A stretch of 64,000 nt of DNA from Fodinibius saliphilus (lineage in GTDB: Bacteria > Bacteroidota > Rhodothermia > Balneolales > Balneolaceae), in contig NZ_VAWF01000003.1 of NCBI RefSeq assembly GCF_005869845.1, forward strand, positions 186,001 through 250,000, written 5' to 3'. Positions 9,587-18,928 of the stretch are shown piece after piece. Under the pieces are notes generated by a model, which searched no databases, was not told the DNA's origin, and saw nothing but the letters and a program-made list of their open reading frames with translations. Made by a program: the position numbers and the translations under genes. Each line of letters opens with the position of its first letter. The first letter of the stretch is position 1.

Positions 9587-10769
9587 AAAAAACTGCTTTT
9601 TTGTTGTTACTATGCTTTGAAATATTCATTAGGATGCCAATCATTAGGCCTGCAAAAAGAATACTTGTTCCTCCATAGCTCACAAAGGGCATGGGGAGAC
9701 CGGTTACAGGTAGCAGTCCACTAGCTACACCTGCATTGATAAATCCATAGAGAACGATAGTGAGTGTACATCCTACAGCCATTAACATGCCAAGGGTATC
9801 GGGAGCATTTTTAGCAATTTTACCAATGCCTCGGAATAGTATTACACTAAATAATATGATAAGTGAAACAGAGCCAAGCAGGCCGTACTCTTCGGCGATA
9901 ATAGCAAAAATAAAGTCGTTGTAGGGAGCGGGCAGGAAGTTTCGCTGAGTGCTTTTCCCAATTCCGACTCCAAAAATTTCGCCTTGCGCAATAGCAATAT
10001 GAGCCTGTTGGGCCTGGTATCCTTCTGCTACATTAAATTCGTTGCTATTGATATCCGTAATTTGATTTACATACTGGTTGATACGGCTCTGGCGTTCCGG
10101 TGATTGCCAAATGAGCAGGGCAGCCCCCATAATACCAATCAGCATAAGCGAGCCCAGCTGCATTGTGCTGATACGTCCGATAAACATTACCAGCAGTGAT
10201 AATCCCATAAGGACTGCAGCACTGCTGAAGTCTTCAATACCGATAAGGCCACAGGTGATAACCACCCAAAACATGATGGGTAAAAATGCTCGTTTAAAAT
10301 CTTTGATATAATCCTGCTTCTCTTCTAATAATACGGAGATATGGATCAGCAGGGCTAGGGAGGCAAAAGGAGCAGGCTGGAATGAAAATCCACCGATATT
10401 TAATGATCGTTTAGCTCCAAATACCTCATTGCCAAATACCATTACGGCAATAAGCAGTATCCAGCTAATGACCATCCCCATGCGGCTGAACTTGGCCAGC
10501 AAGTGATAATCTATCTTGGAAGCAATAAGCATAGCGAGAAAGGCGATGCCCAGTTTTAACGCATGGCCTATCACCAGACTTCCTGCTGTAGTGTGTTTCG
10601 TTTCTGCGAAATAGGCTATAGAAGAATATACCGCTAGCACCCCGATAATCATCAAGAATATCACCGATATAAGGAGTACGCGATCGCTACCCTGCTTGGG
10701 GGTATCGATGTCATCCGGGCTGGTACCCATAATGGATGAAATATTTTTATTTGGCGTAGTGTATAGCAT
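9579..10769 (-). CDS. ftsW: FtsW, SEDS-family lipid II polymerase of the septum
   Basis: Polytopic membrane protein of the SEDS family that polymerises septal glycan together with FtsI. About ten hydrophobic segments are visible. Family features include the AYxxQQA-like stretch (EGYQAQQAHIAIAQG), GVGIGKSTQRNFLPAPYNDFIFA and the C-terminal GLPMPFVSYGGTS. Length (396) is typical. Overlap with murG and position after murD agree with FtsW rather than RodA. Confidence 0.95.
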   Translation of the reverse strand: MLYTTPNKNISSIMGTSPDDIDTPKQGSDRVLLISVIFLMIIGVLAVYSSIAYFAETKHTTAGSLVIGHALKLGIAFLAMLIASKIDYHLLAKFSRMGMVISWILLIAVMVFGNEVFGAKRSLNIGGFSFQPAPFASLALLIHISVLLEEKQDYIKDFKRAFLPIMFWVVITCGLIGIEDFSSAAVLMGLSLLVMFIGRISTMQLGSLMLIGIMGAALLIWQSPERQSRINQYVNQITDINSNEFNVAEGYQAQQAHIAIAQGEIFGVGIGKSTQRNFLPAPYNDFIFAIIAEEYGLLGSVSLIILFSVILFRGIGKIAKNAPDTLGMLMAVGCTLTIVLYGFINAGVASGLLPVTGLPMPFVSYGGTSILFAGLMIGILMNISKHSNNKKAVFYA

Positions 10770-10783
10770 ATTTCGTTGTTTTC

Positions 10784-10844
10784 AGTCTTCAGCTTTCAGC
10801 TAATGAATAGTCAATGCGCAATAGCTGAAAACTGAAAGCTGACT
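10784..10844. repeat. Imperfect inverted repeat between murD and ftsW
   Basis: The left arm (10784-10801, ...TTCAGCTTTCAGCT) mirrors the right arm (10823-10844, AGCTGAAAACTGAAAGCTGACT) with a 21-base loop. It belongs to a different repeat type from the other two dcw repeats. There is no T-run, so it is not an obvious terminator. Confidence 0.55.
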
Positions 10845-10848
10845 CCGG

Positions 10849-12216
10849 TTAAAGTCTATTTACTGCTTTTTTAAATTCGTTACCTCGGTGTTTGTAATTA
10901 TCGTACATATCAAATGAAGAGCAAGCTGGACTTAACAATACCGCTTCGCCTCGTTTTGCTCCTTTTTTAGCTTTTCGTACAGCTTCATTCATATTATTCG
11001 CGGTATTAAAATGAGGAACAATTGTTTTTAGTTGTTCTTCTATAAGAGGGCGTGCTTCACCGATAGCGATAATCGTATGCACTTTTTCGCGGATTTGGTC
11101 TGCCAATTCCAAGTAGTCATTGCCTTTATCACGCCCGCCGAGAATAAGTGTAAGCGGCACATTAAAGCTGTCCAAGGCATACCATACAGCATTGATGTTG
11201 GTTGCCTTGCTGTCATTGATATACTTGACGCCTTGGGCTTCACGCACAAATTCCAGACGGTGTTCGACTCCTTCAAAAGTTTTTAAGCTTTCACGTATCA
11301 CATCATTATTTATCTCAGAAGCACGGGCAGCCAAGGCTGTCGCCAAGCCGTTTTTTAAATTGTGCGTTCCGGAAAGTTGTACATCGCTGATCGGCATCAG
11401 TACCTCTTCTTCTTGGTTAATTTTGAGAATGATGTTTTGATTGCGTATAAACGCCCCGTCGCTTTCTTCTGGCTCTTTCTGGTTCGAAAAGGCCAGTAGT
11501 TTTGGGACATCGGCTTTTTTTTTGAGCATATTGACAAAGTTGGCAATGGTTGGATCATCATAGTTATAGATGAACCAGTCATTACCGGATTGATTCTCAG
11601 TAATTCTAAATTTTGAGGCCGCATATTTCGAAAAGTCATCATCATAGCGATCCAGATGATCGGCCGTTATATTAAGCAGTAGGCTTACATCTGGTTTAAA
11701 GGTGTCAATATGATCGAGCTGGAAGCTGCTCACCTCCAACAAGCTATCGGTATTTTCAGAAGTATGTTCTACAGCATCCGAAAAAGCATGGCCGATATTG
11801 CCGGCAGTAATATGATCGCGCTCAGCCTTTTGCCAGGTGTGATCAAGCCAGTGAGTGACGGTTGTTTTGCCATTACTTCCTGTGACCGCTGTAATTGGCC
11901 CCTCATTGAACCAGCTGGCAATTTCAATTTCTGAGAATACTTCTTTTCCGGCATTAAGATATTCTTGAATCAAGGGTGCTTCTGTTGGCACGCCTGGACT
12001 TACTGCCAAGAAGTCTGCGCCACTTGCGTTATCTGTATGTCCTTTTTCTTCAAATGGGATATTGTTCTCTTTAAGCTTCGCTTTTACATTATCAGCGATA
12101 GCCCCATGGTCTGTAATAAACACACGAGCTCCTTTACGCTTCAGCAACGAAGCGACAGCCAGCCCGCTTCTGGCGGCGCCTACTACAACGATATGTTGGT
12201 TTTGAACTTCTCTCAT
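10849..12216 (-). CDS. murD: UDP-N-acetylmuramoylalanine--D-glutamate ligase MurD
   Basis: Mur ligase that adds D-Glu to UDP-MurNAc-L-Ala. The N-terminal Rossmann domain has VVVGAARSGLAVASLL. The P-loop is VTGSNGKTTVTHWL near residue 115, and the C-terminal domain has YINDSKATNINAVWYAL and LILGGRDKGNDY, both typical of MurD. The start overlaps the mraY stop by four bases (ATGA), indicating coupling. Length (455) is normal. Confidence 0.97.
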   Translation of the reverse strand: MREVQNQHIVVVGAARSGLAVASLLKRKGARVFITDHGAIADNVKAKLKENNIPFEEKGHTDNASGADFLAVSPGVPTEAPLIQEYLNAGKEVFSEIEIASWFNEGPITAVTGSNGKTTVTHWLDHTWQKAERDHITAGNIGHAFSDAVEHTSENTDSLLEVSSFQLDHIDTFKPDVSLLLNITADHLDRYDDDFSKYAASKFRITENQSGNDWFIYNYDDPTIANFVNMLKKKADVPKLLAFSNQKEPEESDGAFIRNQNIILKINQEEEVLMPISDVQLSGTHNLKNGLATALAARASEINNDVIRESLKTFEGVEHRLEFVREAQGVKYINDSKATNINAVWYALDSFNVPLTLILGGRDKGNDYLELADQIREKVHTIIAIGEARPLIEEQLKTIVPHFNTANNMNEAVRKAKKGAKRGEAVLLSPACSSFDMYDNYKHRGNEFKKAVNRL

Positions 12217-13349
12217 CGCAGTTTCAGAGTTAAGAGGCTGAGAATTCCGAGGAGTACTGCAATAATCCAGAAACGAACAACAATTTTGGATTCGGGCAGT
12301 CCTTTCTTCTCAAAATGATGGTGAATGGGTGTCATCAAAAATACTCGCTTCCCTTCACCATATTTGCGTTTGGTGTATTTGAAATAGGTTGTTTGAATAA
12401 TGACTGAGACCGTTTCAACAAAGAAAATTCCACATATTATTGGCAGTAATAATTCTTTATGCAGCATGAGTGCAAGAGCACCGAATGATCCCCCCAGTGC
12501 TAATGATCCGGTATCCCCCATAAAAACAGAAGCGGGGTGGGTATTATACCAGAGAAATCCCATACAGGCTCCTACCAGTGATGCGCAAAAGATGGTCAGC
12601 TCTCCTGAGCCCGGCAGATAAATAATGTTGAGAAAGTCTGAGAAGTCAGTTCGCCCGGAAACGTAAGCAAAAATACCAAGAATGAGCCCTGCAATAGCCG
12701 ATGTCCCAGCTGCTAGTCCATCAAGCCCATCTGTTAAATTGGTAGCATTGCTCACAGCTGTTATAACAAAAATGACCATGGGGATATAGATAACCCATCC
12801 CAAGGCTTCTCCTAAAAAGGCGTAATCAATATTGACACTTTTTAAAAAAGGCACGGTTGAAAGCGTATTGAAGCTCTTAAAATCGGGCCAGAAGTAGAGG
12901 GTTAATCCCAATAGCAGGCCAACCGTAACTTGCCCGGCAATTTTAAATTTACCGCTTAGGCCGGTTTTATCCTTTTTTACGACTTTTATATAGTCATCAA
13001 TAAAGCCGACAACCCCCAGCACAAGAGTAACGAGAATGATCATCCATGTATATACGCTGTCCATTTTCATCCAAAAGAGGGCCGGAATAAGTACGGCTAA
13101 TAAGATGATGATGCCACCCATAGTGGGGGTGTGGGCCTTACCCAAGTGGTTATCAAGACCGATATCTTCCCGGATAACTTCGCGAAGCTGCATTTTTTCA
13201 AGCCACTGAATGATACGGCGGCCTATCATAACGCTGATAAATAGAGCCATAGCAGCAGCCACAGCAGCCCGTGTAGTGATAAATTCAAATGCGCCAAAGC
13301 CGGGGGGCTGATAGTTAATTTCTAACCAGTGTAAGAGTTCGTATAGCAT
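12213..13349 (-). CDS. mraY: MraY, phospho-MurNAc-pentapeptide transferase
   Basis: Integral membrane enzyme that makes lipid I from UDP-MurNAc-pentapeptide and undecaprenyl phosphate. About ten membrane segments are visible, with family signatures THTPTMGGIIIL, the Asp-rich NATNLTDGLDGLAAG loop, FMGDTGSLALGG and the TPIHHHFE motif near the C terminus. Its ATG shares one base with the murE stop (TAATG). Confidence 0.97.
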   Translation of the reverse strand: MLYELLHWLEINYQPPGFGAFEFITTRAAVAAAMALFISVMIGRRIIQWLEKMQLREVIREDIGLDNHLGKAHTPTMGGIIILLAVLIPALFWMKMDSVYTWMIILVTLVLGVVGFIDDYIKVVKKDKTGLSGKFKIAGQVTVGLLLGLTLYFWPDFKSFNTLSTVPFLKSVNIDYAFLGEALGWVIYIPMVIFVITAVSNATNLTDGLDGLAAGTSAIAGLILGIFAYVSGRTDFSDFLNIIYLPGSGELTIFCASLVGACMGFLWYNTHPASVFMGDTGSLALGGSFGALALMLHKELLLPIICGIFFVETVSVIIQTTYFKYTKRKYGEGKRVFLMTPIHHHFEKKGLPESKIVVRFWIIAVLLGILSLLTLKLR

Positions 13350-14830
13350 TAGGCACCTCCCGAATTATCATTGGGATTTTTACTTGCTAGTGCTTTACGA
13401 GCTATAGCCCGGTCATCAAAATCGTGGCGATGCCCTTGTATTTCTTGATATGTTTCATGGCCTTTGCCGGCAATCAGAATCATGGTATGTCGATCACCAT
13501 CTTCAATTGCTTTAATAATAGCATCACCTCGGTCTGTAATTCGATCTATTCGTTCGGGGGATTCAAAGCCCACCATAACTTCATCAATTATTTCGTCTGG
13601 ATCTTCACTTCTGGGATTGTCTGAAGTAACGGTAACTTTATCGCTGTATTTTTCGGCAACTTTGGCCATCTTGGGACGCTTGGTTTTATCTCTGTCTCCG
13701 CCACATCCGAAAATGGTATGCAGAGTCTGATTCTCTTGTTTAAGATCGGCCAACGTTTTAACCACATTTTCAAGTGCATCAGGAGTATGAGCGTAATCAA
13801 CAAACACAACGGGGATATCGCGATTGTCAGCTTGTTGTATGCGTTCCAGTCGTCCTGCAGCTCCTGTTGCTGTTTTCAGGATATCAGCAATAGCTTCTTT
13901 CTGATAGCCAATAGTATCGCAGATCAAAAAGGCCTCTACAATATTATAGGCATTAAAAGCACCTACCAGAGGGGTTTCGATGATTTGGTTGCCAATACGT
14001 ATGACAAGGCCTTCAATACTATTTGATAAAATCTGGCATTCAACATCCAGTGCTTTGTTAAAGCTGAAATCAACTACATTTGCAGAGCAGTCCATTGCTA
14101 TGAATGCAGCTTTATCATCGTCGCCATTAATAATAGCCCATGCATCGTCATCAAGGCTATCAAATAACTTTTTCTTTGATACTGCATAGGATTTCAAATC
14201 ATCGTGATAATCGAGGTGGTCGTGACTTAGATTTGTGAAAACACCTACATCAAAATGAACACCTGCCACACGTTCTTGGTCTAATGCATGGGAGGATACC
14301 TCCATCACCAAGTGGGTAGAATTGGCTTCTACCATTTTAGCCATGTCTGCAGCCAGTTCAATGGGGTCTGCAGTAGTCAGTAAGCTTCTGAGCTCTTGGT
14401 CACCAATACGTTTGGATACGGTGCCCAAGAGAGAGGGTCTGGCACCGAATTGTTGCAATATTTGGAATACAAGGGTAGCAACAGTGGTTTTTCCGTTTGT
14501 ACCGGTAATACCAATAATCGTGAGCTGCTCAGCAGGGTTCCCTTCAAAGGCTTGCGCCAGCTTGCCTAACAGCGAACGGGTGTTTTCTACCTCCAATACG
14601 CATACTTCTTTGTCAGTATAGTATGATTCTTCGCAAATGATTATTGAAGCCCCGTTTGCTACAGCATCCTCAATAAAGATATGACCGTCAACATTGAAAC
14701 CACGCACGGCAATAAAAACGTCTCCTTTATCCACGGTACGCGAATCTTGTGTAAGCGCACCAATGGTATTCGGCTCCGGACCGGAGACGTCAATCGGATT
14801 GCAAAGTGATATAAGTTCGTTAAATGTCAA
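13349..14830 (-). CDS. murE: MurE, UDP-MurNAc-tripeptide synthetase (probably meso-DAP adding)
   Basis: Mur ligase that adds the third stem-peptide residue. The P-loop GITGTNGKTTVATL lies near residue 110, and the carbamylated-lysine region and the C-terminal domain with VTSDNPRSEDPDEI follow. The DNPR motif is the established signature of enzymes that use meso-diaminopimelate, so a DAP-type peptidoglycan is inferred. The start codon is TTG at 14830, with AGGAG about 8 bases upstream. It lies three bases after ftsI and overlaps mraY by one base. Confidence 0.96.
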   Translation of the reverse strand: MTFNELISLCNPIDVSGPEPNTIGALTQDSRTVDKGDVFIAVRGFNVDGHIFIEDAVANGASIIICEESYYTDKEVCVLEVENTRSLLGKLAQAFEGNPAEQLTIIGITGTNGKTTVATLVFQILQQFGARPSLLGTVSKRIGDQELRSLLTTADPIELAADMAKMVEANSTHLVMEVSSHALDQERVAGVHFDVGVFTNLSHDHLDYHDDLKSYAVSKKKLFDSLDDDAWAIINGDDDKAAFIAMDCSANVVDFSFNKALDVECQILSNSIEGLVIRIGNQIIETPLVGAFNAYNIVEAFLICDTIGYQKEAIADILKTATGAAGRLERIQQADNRDIPVVFVDYAHTPDALENVVKTLADLKQENQTLHTIFGCGGDRDKTKRPKMAKVAEKYSDKVTVTSDNPRSEDPDEIIDEVMVGFESPERIDRITDRGDAIIKAIEDGDRHTMILIAGKGHETYQEIQGHRHDFDDRAIARKALASKNPNDNSGGA

Positions 14831-14833
14831 GGG

Positions 14834-16987
14834 TTAGTCTCCTGTTAAGGTTTCCATTGCTTTTGCTTTACCGCGAACGGTAATGGCGTGGCCTTGTTTC
14901 ATCATATCGCCGGGCCGCGGGAATTGGGTATAAACAGTTCCTGAACCGATCATCTTGGTTTTAAAACCTCGGCTGTGAATAACTAAGGTTGCTTTGCGCA
15001 TACTCATTCCGCCTACATCCGGTATAATAGAGTATCCATCAGGGAGTTCGGCAGTATCAGCAACGGCTATAGTATTTGAAAGTTTAAGCGTAATGTTATC
15101 TTCGGAGGTTAGTTTAGTACCGGCTTCGGGTCGTTGCCCGCTTATCCAGTCACCCTCTCCGCTAATCTTGTATTCTAAATTCTGTTGTTCGAGCAAAGAC
15201 TGGGCTTCCTCCTTGTTAAGTCCTGATAGTTGGGGAGCATAAGCCCAAATTTTGTTTGTTGTTTCACTTTCAATAATCTGTTTTTCAATTTCATCGTCGA
15301 GGCCGGCAATACGTTTGGCAGATTCACGGAATATTGGTCCCGCAGTAACGCCACCATAAGGTGGATAGGTATCGGGGTCATCAAGAACGACCAGGCATAC
15401 ATATTTTGGATTTTGAGCTGGGAAAAACCCTACAAATGAAGAACGATACTCGTTGCGATACTGTCCGCCAATGAGCTTTTGAGCTGTTCCCGTTTTGCCG
15501 GCAATGGGAAGGCCGTCAATTTGAGCATACTTGGCTGTTCCGGAATCAGTAACAACATTTCGGAATACCGGGTAGAGTTGCTCCAGGGTTTCCCGTTCGG
15601 CAATTTGTCGTACTTCTACATCATTGTGACTCCAACTGGTATTTCCTTGAGCATTGGTGGCTTTTTCTACAAGGTATGGACGCATCATTTTACCTCCGTT
15701 GGCAAAAGCGGCATAAGCTTGAGCCAATTGAATGGGGGTAACCTGAAGCTCATATCCAATAGACATCCATGGCAGGGAAACTTCACTCCATTCATAAGGC
15801 TTGGGCAGTCTTCCGGTTTCTTCATTAGGCAAGTCTACATTAGTAGGTGTGCCAAATCCAAGATTGCGGGCATACTGATAAAATGTATCCTTGGACAAAC
15901 GCATGGCGATTTCTGCAGTAGCTACGTTTGATGATTTTTGTATAACCTCGGGGAAGCTGAGTGTTCCAAGAGGTTCATGGTCACGCATCCATTGTCCGTG
16001 AATTTTTGTTTTCCCGTTTTCAGGAGTTTCAAAGGATTCTGAAAATTGCACTTTTTGTTGTTCAACAGCAGCTATAGCAGTAACCAGTTTAAAAGTAGAG
16101 CCGGGCTCGATCATATCCGAGATCGCAAAATTCCTGCGGTTAGTACTGTTCAGGGAAGCAGGGTTATTTGGGTTGAATGTGGGATAATTAGCCATCGCTT
16201 TAATGGCACCTGTATTGGGATCCATCACAATAGCAGAACCGTAGGATGAACTCGTTCGGTCAATCCCGGCTTTAAGTTCTTCTTCAAGAATTGCTTGTAT
16301 ATGGGCATTTATAGTCGTGTGCAGTGATTGCCCTTGTCGGGGATGCTTTGTTGGCGCACCAACGTAGGAAGATATACGACCGTTTCGCTCACGACGAACT
16401 TGCTGTACCCCGTCTTCACCGCTGAGTCGTTTGTCGTACATTTTTTCAAGCCCCGTTACCCCTTGGGTGTTATGGTTGACAAAGCCCAACGTATGAGCAG
16501 CCAGTGTTCCAAAATTGTAACGTCGTTTATAGTTCTCTTCCAGGATGACACCCCGAATATTCATCTGTTGCAATGCCTGATGCGCTTCGGGGCCTACATT
16601 TTTGCCGAGCACTACATAGCGGGAGCGGGCAGAGGCTTTGCGAATTTTTCGTAAATACTGGTTTGACGTCTGGGAGGTATACTTCGCCAGCGTATCACAA
16701 ACTTGTGAGATTTGAGTATCTTTAAGCCCATTTATTTTCGGATCGATTGCAATTTTATATGCCACAGAATTTGTAGCCAGCAAGCTGCCGTCTTCACTGT
16801 ATATATTACCTCTTTGGGCTGGAATGGGGATATAATCAATGGCTTGTTCACTCCAGAGTTGGCGGAGTTCGGGCCCTTCTACAAAATTGATGCGAAAGAG
16901 CTGCACACCAATGGCACATGGTATCAATAGTACCAGTCCAAAGACTATAAACATCCTGTTTAATATGGCAGAACGCTCTTCTTGCAT
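14834..16987 (-). CDS. ftsI: Septal penicillin-binding protein FtsI (class B PBP, PASTA-containing)
   Basis: Transpeptidase that crosslinks septal peptidoglycan. There is one N-terminal membrane anchor at about residues 11-30, then the PBP dimerisation domain. The transpeptidase domain carries all three active-site motifs: STFK at 297-300 (catalytic Ser297), SSN at 352-354 and KTGT at 498-501. The C terminus carries two PASTA-like domains (about 590-640 and 655-710), which E. coli FtsI lacks but Bacteroidota and Firmicutes homologues often have. Length is 717. It lies one base after ftsL. Confidence 0.96.
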   Translation of the reverse strand: MQEERSAILNRMFIVFGLVLLIPCAIGVQLFRINFVEGPELRQLWSEQAIDYIPIPAQRGNIYSEDGSLLATNSVAYKIAIDPKINGLKDTQISQVCDTLAKYTSQTSNQYLRKIRKASARSRYVVLGKNVGPEAHQALQQMNIRGVILEENYKRRYNFGTLAAHTLGFVNHNTQGVTGLEKMYDKRLSGEDGVQQVRRERNGRISSYVGAPTKHPRQGQSLHTTINAHIQAILEEELKAGIDRTSSSYGSAIVMDPNTGAIKAMANYPTFNPNNPASLNSTNRRNFAISDMIEPGSTFKLVTAIAAVEQQKVQFSESFETPENGKTKIHGQWMRDHEPLGTLSFPEVIQKSSNVATAEIAMRLSKDTFYQYARNLGFGTPTNVDLPNEETGRLPKPYEWSEVSLPWMSIGYELQVTPIQLAQAYAAFANGGKMMRPYLVEKATNAQGNTSWSHNDVEVRQIAERETLEQLYPVFRNVVTDSGTAKYAQIDGLPIAGKTGTAQKLIGGQYRNEYRSSFVGFFPAQNPKYVCLVVLDDPDTYPPYGGVTAGPIFRESAKRIAGLDDEIEKQIIESETTNKIWAYAPQLSGLNKEEAQSLLEQQNLEYKISGEGDWISGQRPEAGTKLTSEDNITLKLSNTIAVADTAELPDGYSIIPDVGGMSMRKATLVIHSRGFKTKMIGSGTVYTQFPRPGDMMKQGHAITVRGKAKAMETLTGD

Positions 16988-17422
16988 TTACTTTTCCACC
17001 TCAATTACTTTTTCTGCAGGCCCACCATTGATGAAGCCTGCCTCTTTTGCATTTTCATAAATTTCGGCCGGACCAATCATCCGATCATAAGTAAGCCGGT
17101 AATCTTCATGCATTCGTTTAACTTGGTTGTATTCTCGTTCAAGCTGCCGTACTTCCTGTAGTAGTTGTTGCGTAGCGAATACGTGATTTAGATACACAAT
17201 GCCAAGAGCACCAACGATGAGTGCGCCAACAATAACTTTCCAGGGTTTTAGCTTGGGCAATGAGAATCCACTATCTTGGTCTTGGTTTTTTTTGCGAGTG
17301 CCATAGTGGTTACCGTTTGAACGGGCTGCCCCTTTGATGGTACTTCTTTTGTTACTCTTGGAAGAAGAGCGACGTTTATTTTGTTTAACCTTCTCTTTCT
17401 TGAGTGGAGATTTTATAAGCAT
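16988..17422 (-). CDS. ftsL: FtsL-like divisome protein
   Basis: Small bitopic protein of 144 residues. It has a very basic cytoplasmic N terminus (Lys/Arg/Ser/Asn-rich, about 60 residues), one membrane segment near residues 63-82, and a short coiled-coil-like stretch (QQLLQEVRQLEREYNQVKRMHEDYRL). Size, topology and position between rsmH and ftsI indicate FtsL, which recruits and activates FtsWI. Primary sequence conservation is too weak for a motif-based call. Confidence 0.8.
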   Translation of the reverse strand: MLIKSPLKKEKVKQNKRRSSSKSNKRSTIKGAARSNGNHYGTRKKNQDQDSGFSLPKLKPWKVIVGALIVGALGIVYLNHVFATQQLLQEVRQLEREYNQVKRMHEDYRLTYDRMIGPAEIYENAKEAGFINGGPAEKVIEVEK

Positions 17423-17425
17423 GCG

Positions 17426-18364
17426 CTACACCTCCGGCTCTTCTATCTTCTGTGCAACGCGCATTTTTGCGCTTCGTGCAGCAGAATTTCGTTCAATTTC
17501 TTCTTCGGTAGGGCGAATGATACCACCTGAGATCTCCTCTATGGGATTTAGAGGATTGCCATAAAAATCTTTTTCGATCTCTCCCTCATGGTTGCCTGCT
17601 TTAAAGAATTTCTTGACGATTCGATCTTCAAGTGAGTGGTAGCTAATGGCAACTATACGCCCATCAATTTTCAGAAGCTCAAGTGCCTGTTTTAGCACTT
17701 GACGTAACATATCAAGCTCTCTGTTCACCTCAATACGGATGCCCTGAAAAACGCGAGCTACACTTTTCACTTGGTACTGTCCCTTAACAACGGCTTCTAC
17801 CGCCTTACGAAGCTCGGTCGTGGTTTCGATAGGACGACGATCAATAATTTCGCGAGCAATTTGGCGACTCATTCGTTCTTCGCCGTAGTGGAAGATAACA
17901 TCGCGAAGGTCTTCGTAGGAGTATTCGTTGACTACTTGGTATGCAGTTATACCGCGCAGGTTACCCATGCGCATATCCAGCGGACCTTCTTTTTGGAAGG
18001 TGAATCCGCGTTCTTCTTCTTTTATCTGATGAGTAGAAACTCCCAGATCCAAAAGAATACCGCTAACTTTCCCATGCAGTTCTGGGGGAAGTAACCGAGA
18101 AAGGTAGCCAAAATTACCCTTGATGGATGAGAAGCGGGGGTCATCGCCAATGCGGGAGTTTGCTGCAGCTAGTGCTTCATCATCTTGATCAATACCAATA
18201 AGTTGGGCATCACTATTAAGGTGAGACAACAATGCCTGGCTGTGTCCGCCACCGCCTAAAGTCGCATCAATATAGATACCGCTGGGGTCCGTAATAAGGT
18301 ACTCTACGGACTCCTCAAGCAATACCGGATGATGCTCATAATATGTGTCATTGTTGTTGTTCAT
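17426..18364 (-). CDS. rsmH: RsmH, 16S rRNA m4C1402 methyltransferase
   Basis: SAM-dependent methyltransferase (old name MraW) that N4-methylates C1402 of 16S rRNA. The N-terminal HHPVLLEESVEYL and DATLGGGGHSQALL (SAM motif I), then LLDLGVSTHQIKEEERGFTF, and near the C terminus ISYHSLEDRIVKKFF are family signatures. The ATG at 18364 is chosen; a GTG five codons upstream (18379) is possible. Either start overlaps the end of mraZ, as is common in dcw clusters. Confidence 0.96.
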   Translation of the reverse strand: MNNNNDTYYEHHPVLLEESVEYLITDPSGIYIDATLGGGGHSQALLSHLNSDAQLIGIDQDDEALAAANSRIGDDPRFSSIKGNFGYLSRLLPPELHGKVSGILLDLGVSTHQIKEEERGFTFQKEGPLDMRMGNLRGITAYQVVNEYSYEDLRDVIFHYGEERMSRQIAREIIDRRPIETTTELRKAVEAVVKGQYQVKSVARVFQGIRIEVNRELDMLRQVLKQALELLKIDGRIVAISYHSLEDRIVKKFFKAGNHEGEIEKDFYGNPLNPIEEISGGIIRPTEEEIERNSAARSAKMRVAQKIEEPEV

Positions 18365-18818
18365 GGCTATTATCGTCACCCATTACGCCTTCAAAAAGTT
18401 GTTGGTACGATTCAAAGTCAAGGTTCTCATCAACGGAGTTGAGTCTCTCTGGAGACCATATTTCTATTCGTTCGCCTGTGCCAATAAATATGGCTTTACC
18501 GTCGATATCGGCCCATTCTGTTAGTTGTGAAGGAAGTGGAATGCGATTCTGATTATCCAAGTTCACATCAATTGCAAAGCGCAGAAAATTACGCTTGAGT
18601 GTGCGACCTTTTTTTGTAAAACTGTTTATCTGGGAGAGCTGGTCTTCAACTTCTTGCCATTCATCCTCTGGGTAGAGATAAAGGCATTTGTCTAGACCTC
18701 TTAATATAGTAAAGTGCTCTTTTGCTTGGGGATTCAGAGCTTTACGCAGTTTAGCCGGGAAGCTAACGCGTCCTTTGTTATCAACACTATGTTCGTATTC
18801 GCCTTTAAAGCTAGGCAT
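18348..18818 (-). CDS. mraZ: MraZ, transcriptional regulator of the dcw cluster
   Basis: Ring-forming DNA-binding protein with two AbrB/MraZ-like beta domains. The first starts GEYEHSVDNKGRVSFPAKLRKAL and the second has FAIDVNLDNQNRIPLPSQL. Length is 156. As first gene of the cluster it is expected to repress its own promoter by binding TGGGN repeats. Such repeats are present in the correct array just upstream (18873-18897). Confidence 0.95.
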   Translation of the reverse strand: MPSFKGEYEHSVDNKGRVSFPAKLRKALNPQAKEHFTILRGLDKCLYLYPEDEWQEVEDQLSQINSFTKKGRTLKRNFLRFAIDVNLDNQNRIPLPSQLTEWADIDGKAIFIGTGERIEIWSPERLNSVDENLDFESYQQLFEGVMGDDNSHEQQQ

Positions 18819-18872
18819 ATATGGATCCCCAGAGTTACAGCAATGTTATCGAATTCGATCGTGGATATGAAC

Positions 18873-18897
18873 TCCCACATTCTACCACTTCACCCCA
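18873..18897 (-). promoter_or_regulatory. Triple MraZ-box operator
   Basis: On the minus strand this reads TGGGG-N5-TGGTA-N5-TGGGA: three TGGGN-like units at exact 10-base spacing, the middle one with one mismatch. This is the known MraZ operator architecture. It lies directly downstream of the predicted -10 element and about 55 bases ahead of mraZ, so autorepression of the cluster is likely. Confidence 0.8.
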
Positions 18898-18898
18898 C

Positions 18899-18928
18899 AA
18901 TGTACCCCGAAAGGTTGTAATATGTCAA
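18899..18928 (-). promoter_or_regulatory. Predicted promoter of the dcw cluster (Pmra)
   Basis: On the minus strand TTGACA (18923-18928) and TACATT (18899-18904) are separated by 18 bases. The pair also fits the Bacteroidota-type TTG / TAnnTTTG pattern approximately. The MraZ box follows immediately. Confidence 0.6.
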
